A DNA stretch of 64,000 nt from UBA4877 sp002399285 (GTDB taxonomy: Bacteria > Bacillota > Thermoanaerobacteria > Thermoanaerobacterales > UBA4877): the NCBI GenBank assembly GCA_036771835.1, contig DAIPGN010000001.1:186001-250000 (forward strand), written 5' to 3'. Every line of letters starts with the position of its first letter. The stretch's first letter is position 1. Below the pieces are notes generated by a model that made no database searches, was not told the origin of the DNA, and was given only the letters and a program-made list of their open reading frames with translations. The position numbers were made by a program, and so were the translations under genes. Below, in pieces: positions 34,606-42,969 of this stretch.

Positions 34606-35991
34606 ATGTCGGAAAATCACGATTATAAAATTTTGGTTGAAGCAGAAATTAAACTAAACGATTGTAAAACTAAAGCCTTCTTAAGACTTCAGGCCAATGA
34701 TGAAGGTAAGCCACTTGATATTGATCTTATTAATGAGCTTATAAAACGTGTTGGCATAACTTATGGTATAAATAATAATGCAATAGAAGATATTGTTATG
34801 CATCCGCAGTTAGAAAGAGATTTTTTGATAGCTGAGGGAAAAGAACAAATCAATGGTACGGATGGGAAAATACATTATTACGCTGAAGATAATTCTGCTA
34901 TGCCCAAATTATTGCCCGATGGTAAAGTCGACTATCATGACCTGGGTATCATAAATAATGTAAAGAAAGGAGATATACTGGCAAAAATAGTCCCGCCCAA
35001 AAAAGGAATCAACGGTATAGATGTATTTGGAAGAACTATTAAAGCAAGAGACGGTAAAGCCGTACTTTCTCCTATAGGTAAAAATGTGGTGTTAAATAAT
35101 GATGAAATAGTATCAAAAATTGATGGGCAACTCGTTTGGATCTATGGAAAGATAAACGTGTTTCAAGTATTTGAAGTTAAAGGCGATGTAGATTATTCCA
35201 TTGGTAATATAGATTTTGTAGGCTCAGTACACATACGTGGCAATGTCAATACGGGATTTAAGATAAAAGCGAAGGGTGATATCATAATTGACGGGATATT
35301 AGATTCATCCGAAATATTGTGTGAGGGGAATGTTATTGTAAGAAATGGCATCAAAGGAGGAGGCAAAGGGTTGCTTAGATGTAAGGGCAATCTGACAACG
35401 AAATACATAGAAAATTGTAAAATAGAGGCGGAAGGTTCTGTTTATTGTGAAGCAATTTTATATAGCAAGATAAGCTGCAACAGGGGAATATACGTGAATG
35501 GTAGACACAGTATGATTACAAATAGTGTGGTCAGAACAAAAAATGAGATAGTCGCCAATAATATAGGGTCGCCGATGTATGCTCCCACGGAAATAGAAGT
35601 AGGCTTTGACCCGAAAATAAAAAAACAGATCACGGATGTAAAATATACCATTGAAGAATTAAATGAAAAATTGTTGAAGATAAACAAAATAATAAATTAT
35701 TTTAGGCAGACTTTAACTGGAAATATTGACGAAGAGCATAAATCATTGTACGAAAAAACTCTGCTGACACAGAAAACCATTGAAGAACAATTAGATGAAT
35801 CTACCGATTCCCTTAAAAGATTGAGCAGTGAAATGGATATATCTGAAAATGCGAAAATAAAGGTTAATGATACTTTATATCAAGGTGTAAAGGTTACCAT
35901 AGGATACAGTACCATTTTTATAAATCAAGATTATCATCGCGTTATTTTAAAAGAATCGGACAACTCTCAAATAGTTTTCTTTCCAATTTAA
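34606..35991 (+). CDS. fapA: FapA-family (DUF342) polymer-forming beta-helix protein
   Basis: The 461-residue product belongs to the DUF342/FapA family: a variable N-terminal domain, a central right-handed beta-helix rich in short Gly-containing repeats (around residues 170-310, with GDVDYSIGNIDFVGSVHIRGNV and CEGNVIVRNGIKGG), and a C-terminal coiled coil near 340-410. The biochemical function is not known; a FapA homologue has been tied to flagella and surface structures. ATG at 34606 has proper spacing to AGGTGG, unlike the in-frame GTG at 34594. It is the common neighbour of fliA in Clostridia. Confidence 0.88.
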   Translation: MSENHDYKILVEAEIKLNDCKTKAFLRLQANDEGKPLDIDLINELIKRVGITYGINNNAIEDIVMHPQLERDFLIAEGKEQINGTDGKIHYYAEDNSAMPKLLPDGKVDYHDLGIINNVKKGDILAKIVPPKKGINGIDVFGRTIKARDGKAVLSPIGKNVVLNNDEIVSKIDGQLVWIYGKINVFQVFEVKGDVDYSIGNIDFVGSVHIRGNVNTGFKIKAKGDIIIDGILDSSEILCEGNVIVRNGIKGGGKGLLRCKGNLTTKYIENCKIEAEGSVYCEAILYSKISCNRGIYVNGRHSMITNSVVRTKNEIVANNIGSPMYAPTEIEVGFDPKIKKQITDVKYTIEELNEKLLKINKIINYFRQTLTGNIDEEHKSLYEKTLLTQKTIEEQLDESTDSLKRLSSEMDISENAKIKVNDTLYQGVKVTIGYSTIFINQDYHRVILKESDNSQIVFFPI

Positions 35992-36016
35992 CGATTTTAT
36001 GATGGAAGTGAAATTT

Positions 36017-36337
36017 ATGCCGATAGAAAATTTAAATCTGCAGATTTTAATTCCTAAAGTAAATGAAGTAGAAACTTATCATAATGCCTTGAAGAATATT
36101 AATGAGAACATTAAAGCCTCGGAAGTAATCTCAATCACATACAATATGGACAATTCCTTTAAGAAAGTTCACTCCGATGGTAATGTTGCAAGGAATGATA
36201 TGTTGATTAATAACAGTGCCAATGGGAAGAAAGAAAAATACAAATATCAGCGTAAAAATACAAGCAATGCGTTAAAGCATGCGGAAGATGATGATATTTT
36301 TAATGGAATAGGTGCAAATATTAATATTAAAGTGTAA
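36017..36337 (+). CDS. Uncharacterised small protein downstream of fapA
   Basis: This 106-residue, charged, probably soluble protein has no membrane segment. It looks like a divergent member of the small family often found right after fapA in Clostridia: a short MPI-type N terminus, a Gln/Asn/Lys-rich centre, and a C terminus ending in a G...NIxIKV beta strand (here GANINIKV). No function is known. ATG at 36017 is preferred because GGAAGTGA sits upstream; the frame is open to an earlier ATG at 35999. It is the last gene of the motility locus. Confidence 0.6.
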   Translation: MPIENLNLQILIPKVNEVETYHNALKNINENIKASEVISITYNMDNSFKKVHSDGNVARNDMLINNSANGKKEKYKYQRKNTSNALKHAEDDDIFNGIGANINIKV

Positions 36338-36382
36338 TAGTCAAGGCAATTGTATCTAAAGGACTTATTTTTTAAATAATAA

Positions 36383-36411
36383 TTGATTACTGTAAGGCTT
36401 TATGATATATT
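36383..36411 (+). promoter_or_regulatory. Predicted SigA-type promoter for rpsB
   Basis: TTGATT (36383-36388) and TATATT (36406-36411) are spaced 17 bases apart and lie 104 bases before the rpsB start. No good terminator is visible between the motility locus and this promoter, so some readthrough into rpsB is possible. Confidence 0.6.
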
Positions 36412-36432
36412 ATATGAGTAAAATATTACACA

Positions 36433-36487
36433 CGCCTTTAAACTTCAATGGCTGCCTGAACAGGTTACTTGAAGCGATGAAAAGGCG
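36433..36487 (+). ncRNA. Structured rpsB leader, candidate S2 autoregulatory element
   Basis: The leader folds as nested stems: CGCCTTT (36433-36439) with AAAGGCG (36481-36487), then CTTCAA (36443-36448) with TTGAAG (36469-36474), with a short CCT/AGG pair at the tip. The outer stem ends just before the GGAGG-bearing region upstream of the rpsB ATG. Ribosomal protein S2 represses its own mRNA in several bacteria; that this element does so is inference. Confidence 0.55.
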
Positions 36488-36514
36488 GAGGCTAAAACCA
36501 AAGGGAGGATTTAA

Positions 36515-37219
36515 ATGTCAGTTATTTCTATGAAGCAACTACTGGAAGCAGGTGTTCATTTCGGACATCAGACAAGACGATGGAACCCTAAAATGCGTGA
36601 TTATATATATACAGAACGGAATGGTATATATATAATAGATTTGCAGAAGACGGTCAAAAAGATTGATGAGGCATATTCTTTTGTGAGAGAGCTTGCCGAA
36701 AATAATGGTACCATATTATTTGTAGGAACAAAAAAACAGGCGCAAGAATCAATAAAAGATGAAGCAGAAAGATGCAACATGTATTATGTAAACGAGCGTT
36801 GGCTTGGAGGCATGTTAACAAATTTCAAGACTATAAGGTCTAGGGTTCATAGGTTAGTGGAACTTGAAAAGATGGAAGAAGAAGGGCGCTTTCAAGTTTT
36901 ACCCAAGAAGGAAGTAACGCGTCTTATGAAGGAAAAAGAAAAACTACAAAAATATCTTGGCGGAATCAAAGAAATGGATAAACTTCCTGATGCTATTTTT
37001 GTTGTTGATTCACGCAAAGAAAAGATAGCGGTCAAAGAAGCACATAATTTGAGTATACCGATAATTGGCATCGTCGATACAAATTGTGATCCTGACGAAA
37101 TTGATTATCCTATACCGGGGAATGATGATGCAATAAGAGCTGTAAAGTTAATAACTTCTAAAATTACCGATGCCGTGCTTGAAGGCAAACAAGGAGTACA
37201 AATGCAGGTCACCGAATAA
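36515..37219 (+). CDS. rpsB: 30S ribosomal protein S2
   Basis: S2 (234 residues) begins VISMKQLLEAGVHFGHQTRRWNPKMRDYIYTERN in family fashion. It carries LFVGTKKQAQESI, YVNERWLGGMLTNFKTI and PDAIFVVDSRKEKIAVKEA, with the NCDPDEIDYPIPGNDDAIRA stretch near the end. The ribosome binding site GGGAGG lies before the ATG. tsf follows after a hairpin, as in nearly all Bacteria. Confidence 0.98.
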   Translation: MSVISMKQLLEAGVHFGHQTRRWNPKMRDYIYTERNGIYIIDLQKTVKKIDEAYSFVRELAENNGTILFVGTKKQAQESIKDEAERCNMYYVNERWLGGMLTNFKTIRSRVHRLVELEKMEEEGRFQVLPKKEVTRLMKEKEKLQKYLGGIKEMDKLPDAIFVVDSRKEKIAVKEAHNLSIPIIGIVDTNCDPDEIDYPIPGNDDAIRAVKLITSKITDAVLEGKQGVQMQVTE

Positions 37220-37226
37220 ATTATTA

Positions 37227-37255
37227 AAGGGTAAGGGTTTTATATCCTTACCCTT
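37227..37255 (+). terminator. Hairpin between rpsB and tsf
   Basis: A perfect 10-base-pair stem (AAGGGTAAGG, 37227-37236, with CCTTACCCTT, 37246-37255) encloses GTTTTATAT. The bases after it are AAAATT rather than a T-run, so it may tune the rpsB:tsf ratio or mark a processing site rather than end transcription. Confidence 0.5.
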
Positions 37256-37279
37256 AAAATTGGAAGGGAAGGAAAATAA

Positions 37280-37891
37280 ATGAATATAACACCAGATATG
37301 GTAAAAGAGCTGCGCCAAAGAACTGGCTCCGGAATCATGGATTGCAAAAAAGCCCTACAGGATGCGGATGGAGATATAGAAAGGGCAATAGATCTGTTAA
37401 GGGAACGCGGATTGTCTGCCGCGGCAAAAAAAGCAGGGAGAATAGCCTCCGAAGGAATCATTGAATCATATATACACGGAGAGGGTAGAATTGGTGTTTT
37501 ACTTGAAATAAATTGTGAGACGGATTTTGTTGCAAGAAATAGTGAATTTAAAAATTTTGCACATGAAGTTGCCATGCAGATCGCTGCCGCCAATCCACCA
37601 TATGTAAAGCGGGAAGACGTACCGGAACATATTCTACAAAAAGAAAAAGAAATTATAAAGACGCAGATTATTAATGAAGGCAAGCCGGCAAATATTGCCG
37701 AAAAGATTGTGGAAGGGCGTATTGAAAAATATTATAAAGAGAATTGTCTATTAGAACAGCCCTATATAAGAAATACAGATATGACGGTCGAAGACCTGCT
37801 TAGGGAAATGATAACGAAATTAGGTGAAAATCTTGTAATAAGAAGATTTGTAAGGTACGAGGTTGGAGAGGGCCTTGGTGAGAATGAATAG
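37280..37891 (+). CDS. tsf: Elongation factor Ts, short form
   Basis: EF-Ts recycles EF-Tu by GDP release. The 203-residue product has the N-terminal UBA-like helix domain (VKELRQRTGSGIMDCKKAL) and the conserved CETDFVARNSEF motif near residue 80. It ends after one core subdomain. It is about 90 residues shorter than the E. coli or B. subtilis proteins, similar in length to the Thermus form. The C terminus appears natural: the sequence ends in a family-like VRYEVGEGL and is followed by a terminator. Confidence 0.95.
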   Translation: MNITPDMVKELRQRTGSGIMDCKKALQDADGDIERAIDLLRERGLSAAAKKAGRIASEGIIESYIHGEGRIGVLLEINCETDFVARNSEFKNFAHEVAMQIAAANPPYVKREDVPEHILQKEKEIIKTQIINEGKPANIAEKIVEGRIEKYYKENCLLEQPYIRNTDMTVEDLLREMITKLGENLVIRRFVRYEVGEGLGENE

Positions 37892-37893
37892 AA

Positions 37894-37918
37894 GGGAACA
37901 CTTTGTGTTCTCTTTTTT
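37894..37918 (+). terminator. Rho-independent terminator-like hairpin after tsf
   Basis: GGGAACAC pairs with GTGTTCTC (one G-U) around a TTT loop and is followed by a run of T. It lies only about 30 bases before the pyrH start, too close for a separate promoter in between, so it must either be read through or pyrH has a promoter inside tsf. Confidence 0.7.
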
Positions 37919-37946
37919 AAAATCATAAGCTGAGGAGGAAAAATTT

Positions 37947-38663
37947 ATGAGTTTGGTATATAATAGAATCATATTAAAAATATCGGGTGAAGCTTTAGCA
38001 GGAAGCAATAACTTTGGTATCAATTTTGACTTCGTCAACACGGTGTGTGATCAAATTAAAGAAGTAAAGGAACTGGGGGTGGAGATGGGGATAGTAGTCG
38101 GCGGAGGTAATATCTGGAGAGGACGCAATGGCTTAAATATGGATCGCACTACCGCGGACCATATGGGGATGTTGGCAACAGTCATAAATGCGCTGGCATT
38201 GCAAGACGCTCTGGAAAGCAGAGGAGTACCTACACGTGTGCAAACTGCCATTGAAATGCGGCAAATTGCGGAACCGTATATCAGGCGCAGGGCGATCAGA
38301 CACCTCGAGAAGGGAAGAATAGTTATATTTGCCGCAGGTACAGGAAACCCATTTTTTTCGACTGATACTACGGCGGCTTTACGCGCGGCAGAAATAGACG
38401 CCGAAGCTATACTTCTTGCCAAAAGGGTTGACGGTATATATGATTCAGACCCTATGTTAAACCAAAACGCAAAAAAATTTGACAAATTATCATATATAGA
38501 TATATTAAATATGAATCTTGGTGTTATGGATTCTACGGCAACATCTCTTTGCATGGACAATAAAATACCAATAATAGTATTCGATCTGACTCAACCGGAT
38601 GTTAACAACATTAAACGGATTCTGATTGGAGAAAATATTGGTACAGTTGTAAGGGAGGAGTAA
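37947..38663 (+). CDS. pyrH: Uridylate kinase
   Basis: UMP kinase makes UDP from UMP and ATP. The 238-residue protein has the amino-acid-kinase fold with LKISGEALAG, VVGGGNIWRGRNG, DRTTADHMGMLATVINALAL and the AGTGNPFFSTDTTAALRAAE nucleotide region, plus AKRVDGIYDSDP. The ribosome binding site GAGGAGG precedes the ATG. frr follows by 2 bases in the standard rpsB-tsf-pyrH-frr order. Confidence 0.97.
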   Translation: MSLVYNRIILKISGEALAGSNNFGINFDFVNTVCDQIKEVKELGVEMGIVVGGGNIWRGRNGLNMDRTTADHMGMLATVINALALQDALESRGVPTRVQTAIEMRQIAEPYIRRRAIRHLEKGRIVIFAAGTGNPFFSTDTTAALRAAEIDAEAILLAKRVDGIYDSDPMLNQNAKKFDKLSYIDILNMNLGVMDSTATSLCMDNKIPIIVFDLTQPDVNNIKRILIGENIGTVVREE

Positions 38664-38665
38664 AT

Positions 38666-39223
38666 ATGGATAATGAGTTAATAAAACAAACTGAAACCAA
38701 AATGAAAAAAGTAATAGAGGATTTTAAAAGTGATTTATCTACTATAAGGGCGGGTAAAGCGAGCGTAGGTATTCTGGAGAGAATTAAAGTTGAATACTAT
38801 GGGGCAAAGTTACCTATTAATCAGGTTGCGAACGTATCAGTGCCCGAACCTAAGGTTTTGTTGATACAACCTTGGGATATGTCAATTACGGCAGAAATTG
38901 AAAAAACCATTAGAAATTCAGATTTAGGAATCAATCCGGTAAACGACGGCAAAAACATTAGATTAGTATTTCCAGATCTAACGGAAGAGCGAAGAAAATC
39001 TCTTGCTAAAACTGTAAAAAAAATAGGTGAAGAAAAGAAAATTGCAATAAGAAATATTAGACGTGATTATATTGATGAAATTAAGAAGTTAGAAAAAGCA
39101 TCCAAAATAACGGAAGATGAGATGTATGAACGCGAGGAACAAATACAAAAAACCACAGATAAATACATTGAAGAAGTAAATAATTTAATGACCTTAAAAG
39201 AACATGATATCATGGAAATATAG
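38666..39223 (+). CDS. frr: Ribosome recycling factor
   Basis: RRF splits post-termination ribosomes with EF-G. The 185-residue product has the canonical DLSTIRAGKASVGILERIKVEYYG, the PINQVANVSVPEPK turn, IRLVFPDLTEERRKSLAK and the three-helix-bundle C terminus with VRNIRRD-like AIRNIRRDYIDEIKKLEK. Length is exactly that of the family. Confidence 0.97.
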   Translation: MDNELIKQTETKMKKVIEDFKSDLSTIRAGKASVGILERIKVEYYGAKLPINQVANVSVPEPKVLLIQPWDMSITAEIEKTIRNSDLGINPVNDGKNIRLVFPDLTEERRKSLAKTVKKIGEEKKIAIRNIRRDYIDEIKKLEKASKITEDEMYEREEQIQKTTDKYIEEVNNLMTLKEHDIMEI

Positions 39224-39242
39224 TTAAACTTGAGGTGATTTA

Positions 39243-39962
39243 TTGAAATCATACGCTGAAATTAATAATAGCAGTTATGATCTTGCCGTTCCTAATCACA
39301 TTGCTATAATAATGGATGGAAATGGAAGGTGGGCCTTGAGAAATGACGTCAATCGGACCCAAGGACATATAAAAGGTATAGAAACTTTAAAAAACGTAAT
39401 TACAGAGTGTACAAAAATGGGTGTGAAAGTCTTAACACTATTTGCTTTTTCAACTGAAAACTGGAAACGGCCTAAAGAAGAAGTAGAATTTTTACTGTAT
39501 CTCCTGATATATTACCTAAAAAATGAAGTCTCTGAATTAAATGAAAATAATATAAAATTAAATATTGTCGGCAGAATCAATGAATTACCTGACAATGTTA
39601 TTGATGAAATACATAAAACAACAAACTCAACCAAGGATAATAACGGGTTAACATTAAATATAGCAGTAAATTACGGCGGTAGGGCAGAAATTATTGATGC
39701 CGTCAATAAGATCATTGACTCAAAAATAGAAAAAATAGACGAAACTAATTTTAAAGATTTCTTATATTTTAGCGATGTATCCTATCCTGATTTGATAATT
39801 AGGACAGGAGGGGAATTTAGGATAAGTAATTTTTTGTTATGGGAAATGGCATATTCAGAACTGTATTTCACCAATGTATTGTGGCCGGATTTCACTAAGG
39901 AAGACCTATATAAAGCTATATACAATTATTCTTTGAGAGAAAGAAGATATGGCGGACTATGA
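39243..39962 (+). CDS. uppS: Isoprenyl transferase (undecaprenyl diphosphate synthase)
   Basis: UppS makes the C55 lipid carrier for cell-wall synthesis. The 239-residue enzyme has HIAIIMDGNGRWA with the catalytic Asp, TLFAFSTENWKRP, the DLIIRTGGEFRISNFLLWEMAYSEL motif and LWPDF. The start is TTG at 39243 after GAGGTGAT. The Ser usual in the RTSGE motif is Gly here, a substitution I regard as tolerated. Its end overlaps cdsA. Confidence 0.96.
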   Translation: MKSYAEINNSSYDLAVPNHIAIIMDGNGRWALRNDVNRTQGHIKGIETLKNVITECTKMGVKVLTLFAFSTENWKRPKEEVEFLLYLLIYYLKNEVSELNENNIKLNIVGRINELPDNVIDEIHKTTNSTKDNNGLTLNIAVNYGGRAEIIDAVNKIIDSKIEKIDETNFKDFLYFSDVSYPDLIIRTGGEFRISNFLLWEMAYSELYFTNVLWPDFTKEDLYKAIYNYSLRERRYGGL

Positions 39963-40771
39963 ATCAAATGACAAGTAGACTTATAAGCACTGCGATAGGT
40001 CTTCCTTTAGCTATTTTTTTAATTATTGTGGGTGGAAATATATTCAATTTATTTGTTTTATTAATAGCAATGATCGCATTATATGAATTTTATGATGCAT
40101 TAAAACATAAAGGTTTTGAACCTGTGAGTTATATTGGATATTTTTTTGTCGGGGTTTTATTTTTAATCTTGACGATAGACATATCTCTAATCCCAATATA
40201 TATATTTTTTTTGATTATAGCGTATTTAACAATAATGTTATTCTTTGGATTAAGTATTGAAGATGTATCTTTGTCTATATTAGGAATACTTTATGTGGGA
40301 ATGCTGTTTGGAACTATTATTTTGTTAAGGCAAAGCAATTATGGTAAAATAGTGACTTTTTATCTCTTGATATTATCTTGGGGAACTGATACGTTTGCAT
40401 TTTTTATAGGTAAACTCATTGGTAAACATAAGCTGATTCCCCAGGTGAGCCCTAATAAAACTTTAGAAGGTGCTATCGGAGGACTTATTATATCCGCTTT
40501 ATTATCGGTCATTTATATTGTCATATTAGATTTGGATAATATATTTATACCGAATATTTTTATTTTGTATATAATCGGCTTGTTGGGCAGCATGTTTTCC
40601 CAACTTGGAGATCTTGCCGCATCTGCTATTAAAAGAAGCTGTAATATAAAGGATTTTGGGAATATTATACCTGGCCATGGCGGTATACTTGATAGATTTG
40701 ATGGATTAATTTTTGTATCCTCATATTTATATACGCTTTTATTTATATATAATAGATTTATGTTTAGGTGA
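39959..40771 (+). CDS. cdsA: Phosphatidate cytidylyltransferase
   Basis: CdsA makes CDP-diacylglycerol for phospholipid synthesis. This 270-residue integral membrane protein has about eight membrane segments, the SWGTDTFAFFIGKLIGKHKL and SPNKTLEGAIGG segments, and the C-terminal signature SAIKRSCNIKDFGNIIPGHGGILDRFDG. The start overlaps the uppS stop (ATGA-type). dxr follows after a short overlap-length gap. Confidence 0.95.
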   Translation: MNQMTSRLISTAIGLPLAIFLIIVGGNIFNLFVLLIAMIALYEFYDALKHKGFEPVSYIGYFFVGVLFLILTIDISLIPIYIFFLIIAYLTIMLFFGLSIEDVSLSILGILYVGMLFGTIILLRQSNYGKIVTFYLLILSWGTDTFAFFIGKLIGKHKLIPQVSPNKTLEGAIGGLIISALLSVIYIVILDLDNIFIPNIFILYIIGLLGSMFSQLGDLAASAIKRSCNIKDFGNIIPGHGGILDRFDGLIFVSSYLYTLLFIYNRFMFR

Positions 40772-40794
40772 AAATGCAGAATAGAGGTGGTAAT

Positions 40795-41949
40795 ATGAAG
40801 AATGTAATTGTGTTGGGGTCTACAGGTGTAATTGGCCGCTTGACAATGGATGTATTAAGACAGAATACTGATAAATACAGACTTGTAGGTATCTCCGCTA
40901 AAAGCAATATAAGAACTTTAATAAATCAAATAGATGAATTCAAACCCTCGGCAGTACATGTTTTTGATGGATCTGATAAAAATGTAAGTATGATAAAAGA
41001 GACTTGTAAAGATATAGAAATATATTGCGGTAATCCAGGTATATATGAGTTATTGGATAGGGACTGTGATGTTGTCGTAAATGCAATATCTGGATTTGCC
41101 GGTTTAATACCTTCTCTGGAATCGTTAAAAAGAGGCATGAGATTAGCTTTGGCAAATAAGGAGAGCATGGTGGTAGCCGGCAGTTTGATGAAAGATTACG
41201 AAAAAAAATATAAGGCGCAAATTTTACCGGTGGATAGTGAACATTCGGCCATATTTCAATGCATAGACACGCATGATGCATATGTAAAAAAGGTTATATT
41301 GACTGCATCTGGAGGACCGTTCAGAGGGAAAAATAAGGAACAATTGAAAAAAGTCACACTGGAGGATGCTTTAAAACATCCGACTTGGAAAATGGGTGAT
41401 AGAATAACAATCGATTCAGCAACGCTCATTAATAAGGGAATGGAAATAATTGAAGCAAGATGGCTTTTCGGCTTAAAAAATGATCAAATAGATGTTATAA
41501 TTCACCCGCAAAGCATAGTACATTCTATGGTTCAGTTTGTTGATAACAGTTATATCGGATTGATGAGTGTCCCGGATATGAGAATGCCAATAGCATATGC
41601 TTTATCATACCCATATCGTATATCGAATGACAGCGATCAATTGCATCTGCCTAACCTCGAGCTTACGTTTGAAAAAGTTGATCTCGAAACATTTGAAGCA
41701 ATAAAATTAGCATATAATGTTATGAATGCAGGCGGTACTTATCCGGCTATATTTAATTCAGCAGATGAAATTGCGGTTGATGCATTTTTGAATAAAAAAA
41801 TCGGCTTTTTAGATATAATAGATGTAGTTAAATATACTTTAGACAAACATCAAAATATTGAGGAACCATCATTACAAGATATTATTGATGCAAATAGCTG
41901 GGGAATGAGTGCTGCATCGCAATATATCGATCATCTAAATTATAGATAG
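40795..41949 (+). CDS. dxr: 1-deoxy-D-xylulose 5-phosphate reductoisomerase
   Basis: DXR performs the first committed step of the MEP isoprenoid pathway. The 384-residue enzyme has the NADPH motif GSTGVIGRLTMDV (the usual second Ser of GSTGSIG is Val here), ANKESMVVAG, LPVDSEHSAIFQC, ILTASGGPFRG, HPTWKMGDRITIDSATLINKG and HPQSIVHSMVQF. ATG at 40795 follows AGAGGTGG; the in-frame ATG at 40768 lies inside the end of cdsA. With ispG downstream it links two MEP steps in this operon. Confidence 0.96.
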   Translation: MKNVIVLGSTGVIGRLTMDVLRQNTDKYRLVGISAKSNIRTLINQIDEFKPSAVHVFDGSDKNVSMIKETCKDIEIYCGNPGIYELLDRDCDVVVNAISGFAGLIPSLESLKRGMRLALANKESMVVAGSLMKDYEKKYKAQILPVDSEHSAIFQCIDTHDAYVKKVILTASGGPFRGKNKEQLKKVTLEDALKHPTWKMGDRITIDSATLINKGMEIIEARWLFGLKNDQIDVIIHPQSIVHSMVQFVDNSYIGLMSVPDMRMPIAYALSYPYRISNDSDQLHLPNLELTFEKVDLETFEAIKLAYNVMNAGGTYPAIFNSADEIAVDAFLNKKIGFLDIIDVVKYTLDKHQNIEEPSLQDIIDANSWGMSAASQYIDHLNYR

Positions 41950-41957
41950 GTTGGTGA

Positions 41958-42965
41958 ATGGTTTTGTTTACTGTCATTATTTCTCTGATCGTCTTTGCCG
42001 TATTGATTGTTATACATGAATTCGGCCATTTTGTAGTGGCGAAAGTTACGGGGGTAAAAGTGATTGAATTTTCTGTGGGAATGGGTCCCTTATTATTAAG
42101 CAAAGATTATAAGGATACACAGTATTCATTGAGGTTACTGCCTATCGGTGGATACTGTCAAATGTATGGTGAGGAAGGTCAAAACAAAGGAGAAGGAAGC
42201 TTTTCTGAAAAATCTCCCGTTGCTCGGTTAATGGTAATTTTGGCGGGCCCACTAATGAACTTATTGTTATCCTGGATTCTCTTCATAATAATTGGTACGT
42301 CTATAGGTGTGCCTACTACCACGATCGATAATATTATGAATAACTATCCGGCGGCAAAATCCGGAATGAAATCCGGAGATGAAATTATATATATCAATGA
42401 TAAAAAAATCAATGATTGGACTGAAATGTCTCAAATCATATCTCAAACTGACAGTGAAATGAATTTATCTGTTCGCAGAGATGGTAGATTGATCCATTTG
42501 GCTATAAAACCAATATATGACAAAGAAACTAAAAGAAATATAATTGGTATTGAACCGGTATTATCACGCAATCTTTTTGTTTCATCAAAGTGGGGGATAT
42601 TGCAGGTCTATGATGTATCAAAGGCAATAATAACGGCACTGGGTACCTTGTTGCTGAAAGGTTTTAACTTAAATGGTTTTACCGGGCCGGTTGGTACAAT
42701 GAATATCATTGGTAAAGTTGCAAAGACCGGCGTTATAAATCTCATGAACCTTTCTGCAATTATAAGTATTAACCTTGGAGTCTTCAACCTTATACCTATA
42801 CCTGCCCTTGACGGCAGCAGAATATTTTTTATTTTAATTGAAATGTTACGCGGTAGACCTATAGAACCTGAAAGAGAAAATACCATACATTTTATTGGTC
42901 TCATCTTATTGCTGGCATTTTCCGCCTTGATAACATATAAAGATATAATTAATTTAAGCAGGTGA
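41958..42965 (+). CDS. rseP: RIP metalloprotease RseP (site-2 protease)
   Basis: RseP-type proteases cut membrane anti-sigma factors and signal-peptide remnants. The 335-residue product has the HExxH zinc site in VIHEFGHFVVAKVTG in its first membrane segment. A central PDZ domain (AAKSGMKSGDEIIYIN) and the C-terminal NPDG-equivalent IPALDGSRIFFILIEML follow. A TTG at 41964 has better spacing to the AGGTTGGTG site than the ATG at 41958, so the exact start is uncertain by two codons. Confidence 0.95.
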   Translation: MVLFTVIISLIVFAVLIVIHEFGHFVVAKVTGVKVIEFSVGMGPLLLSKDYKDTQYSLRLLPIGGYCQMYGEEGQNKGEGSFSEKSPVARLMVILAGPLMNLLLSWILFIIIGTSIGVPTTTIDNIMNNYPAAKSGMKSGDEIIYINDKKINDWTEMSQIISQTDSEMNLSVRRDGRLIHLAIKPIYDKETKRNIIGIEPVLSRNLFVSSKWGILQVYDVSKAIITALGTLLLKGFNLNGFTGPVGTMNIIGKVAKTGVINLMNLSAIISINLGVFNLIPIPALDGSRIFFILIEMLRGRPIEPERENTIHFIGLILLLAFSALITYKDIINLSR

Positions 42966-42969
42966 GAAT

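Noticed and set aside
36017..36026. GCCGATAG at the start of the gene after fapA as a FliA -10 element
   Set aside because: It lies within the start codon region and has no suitable -35 upstream.
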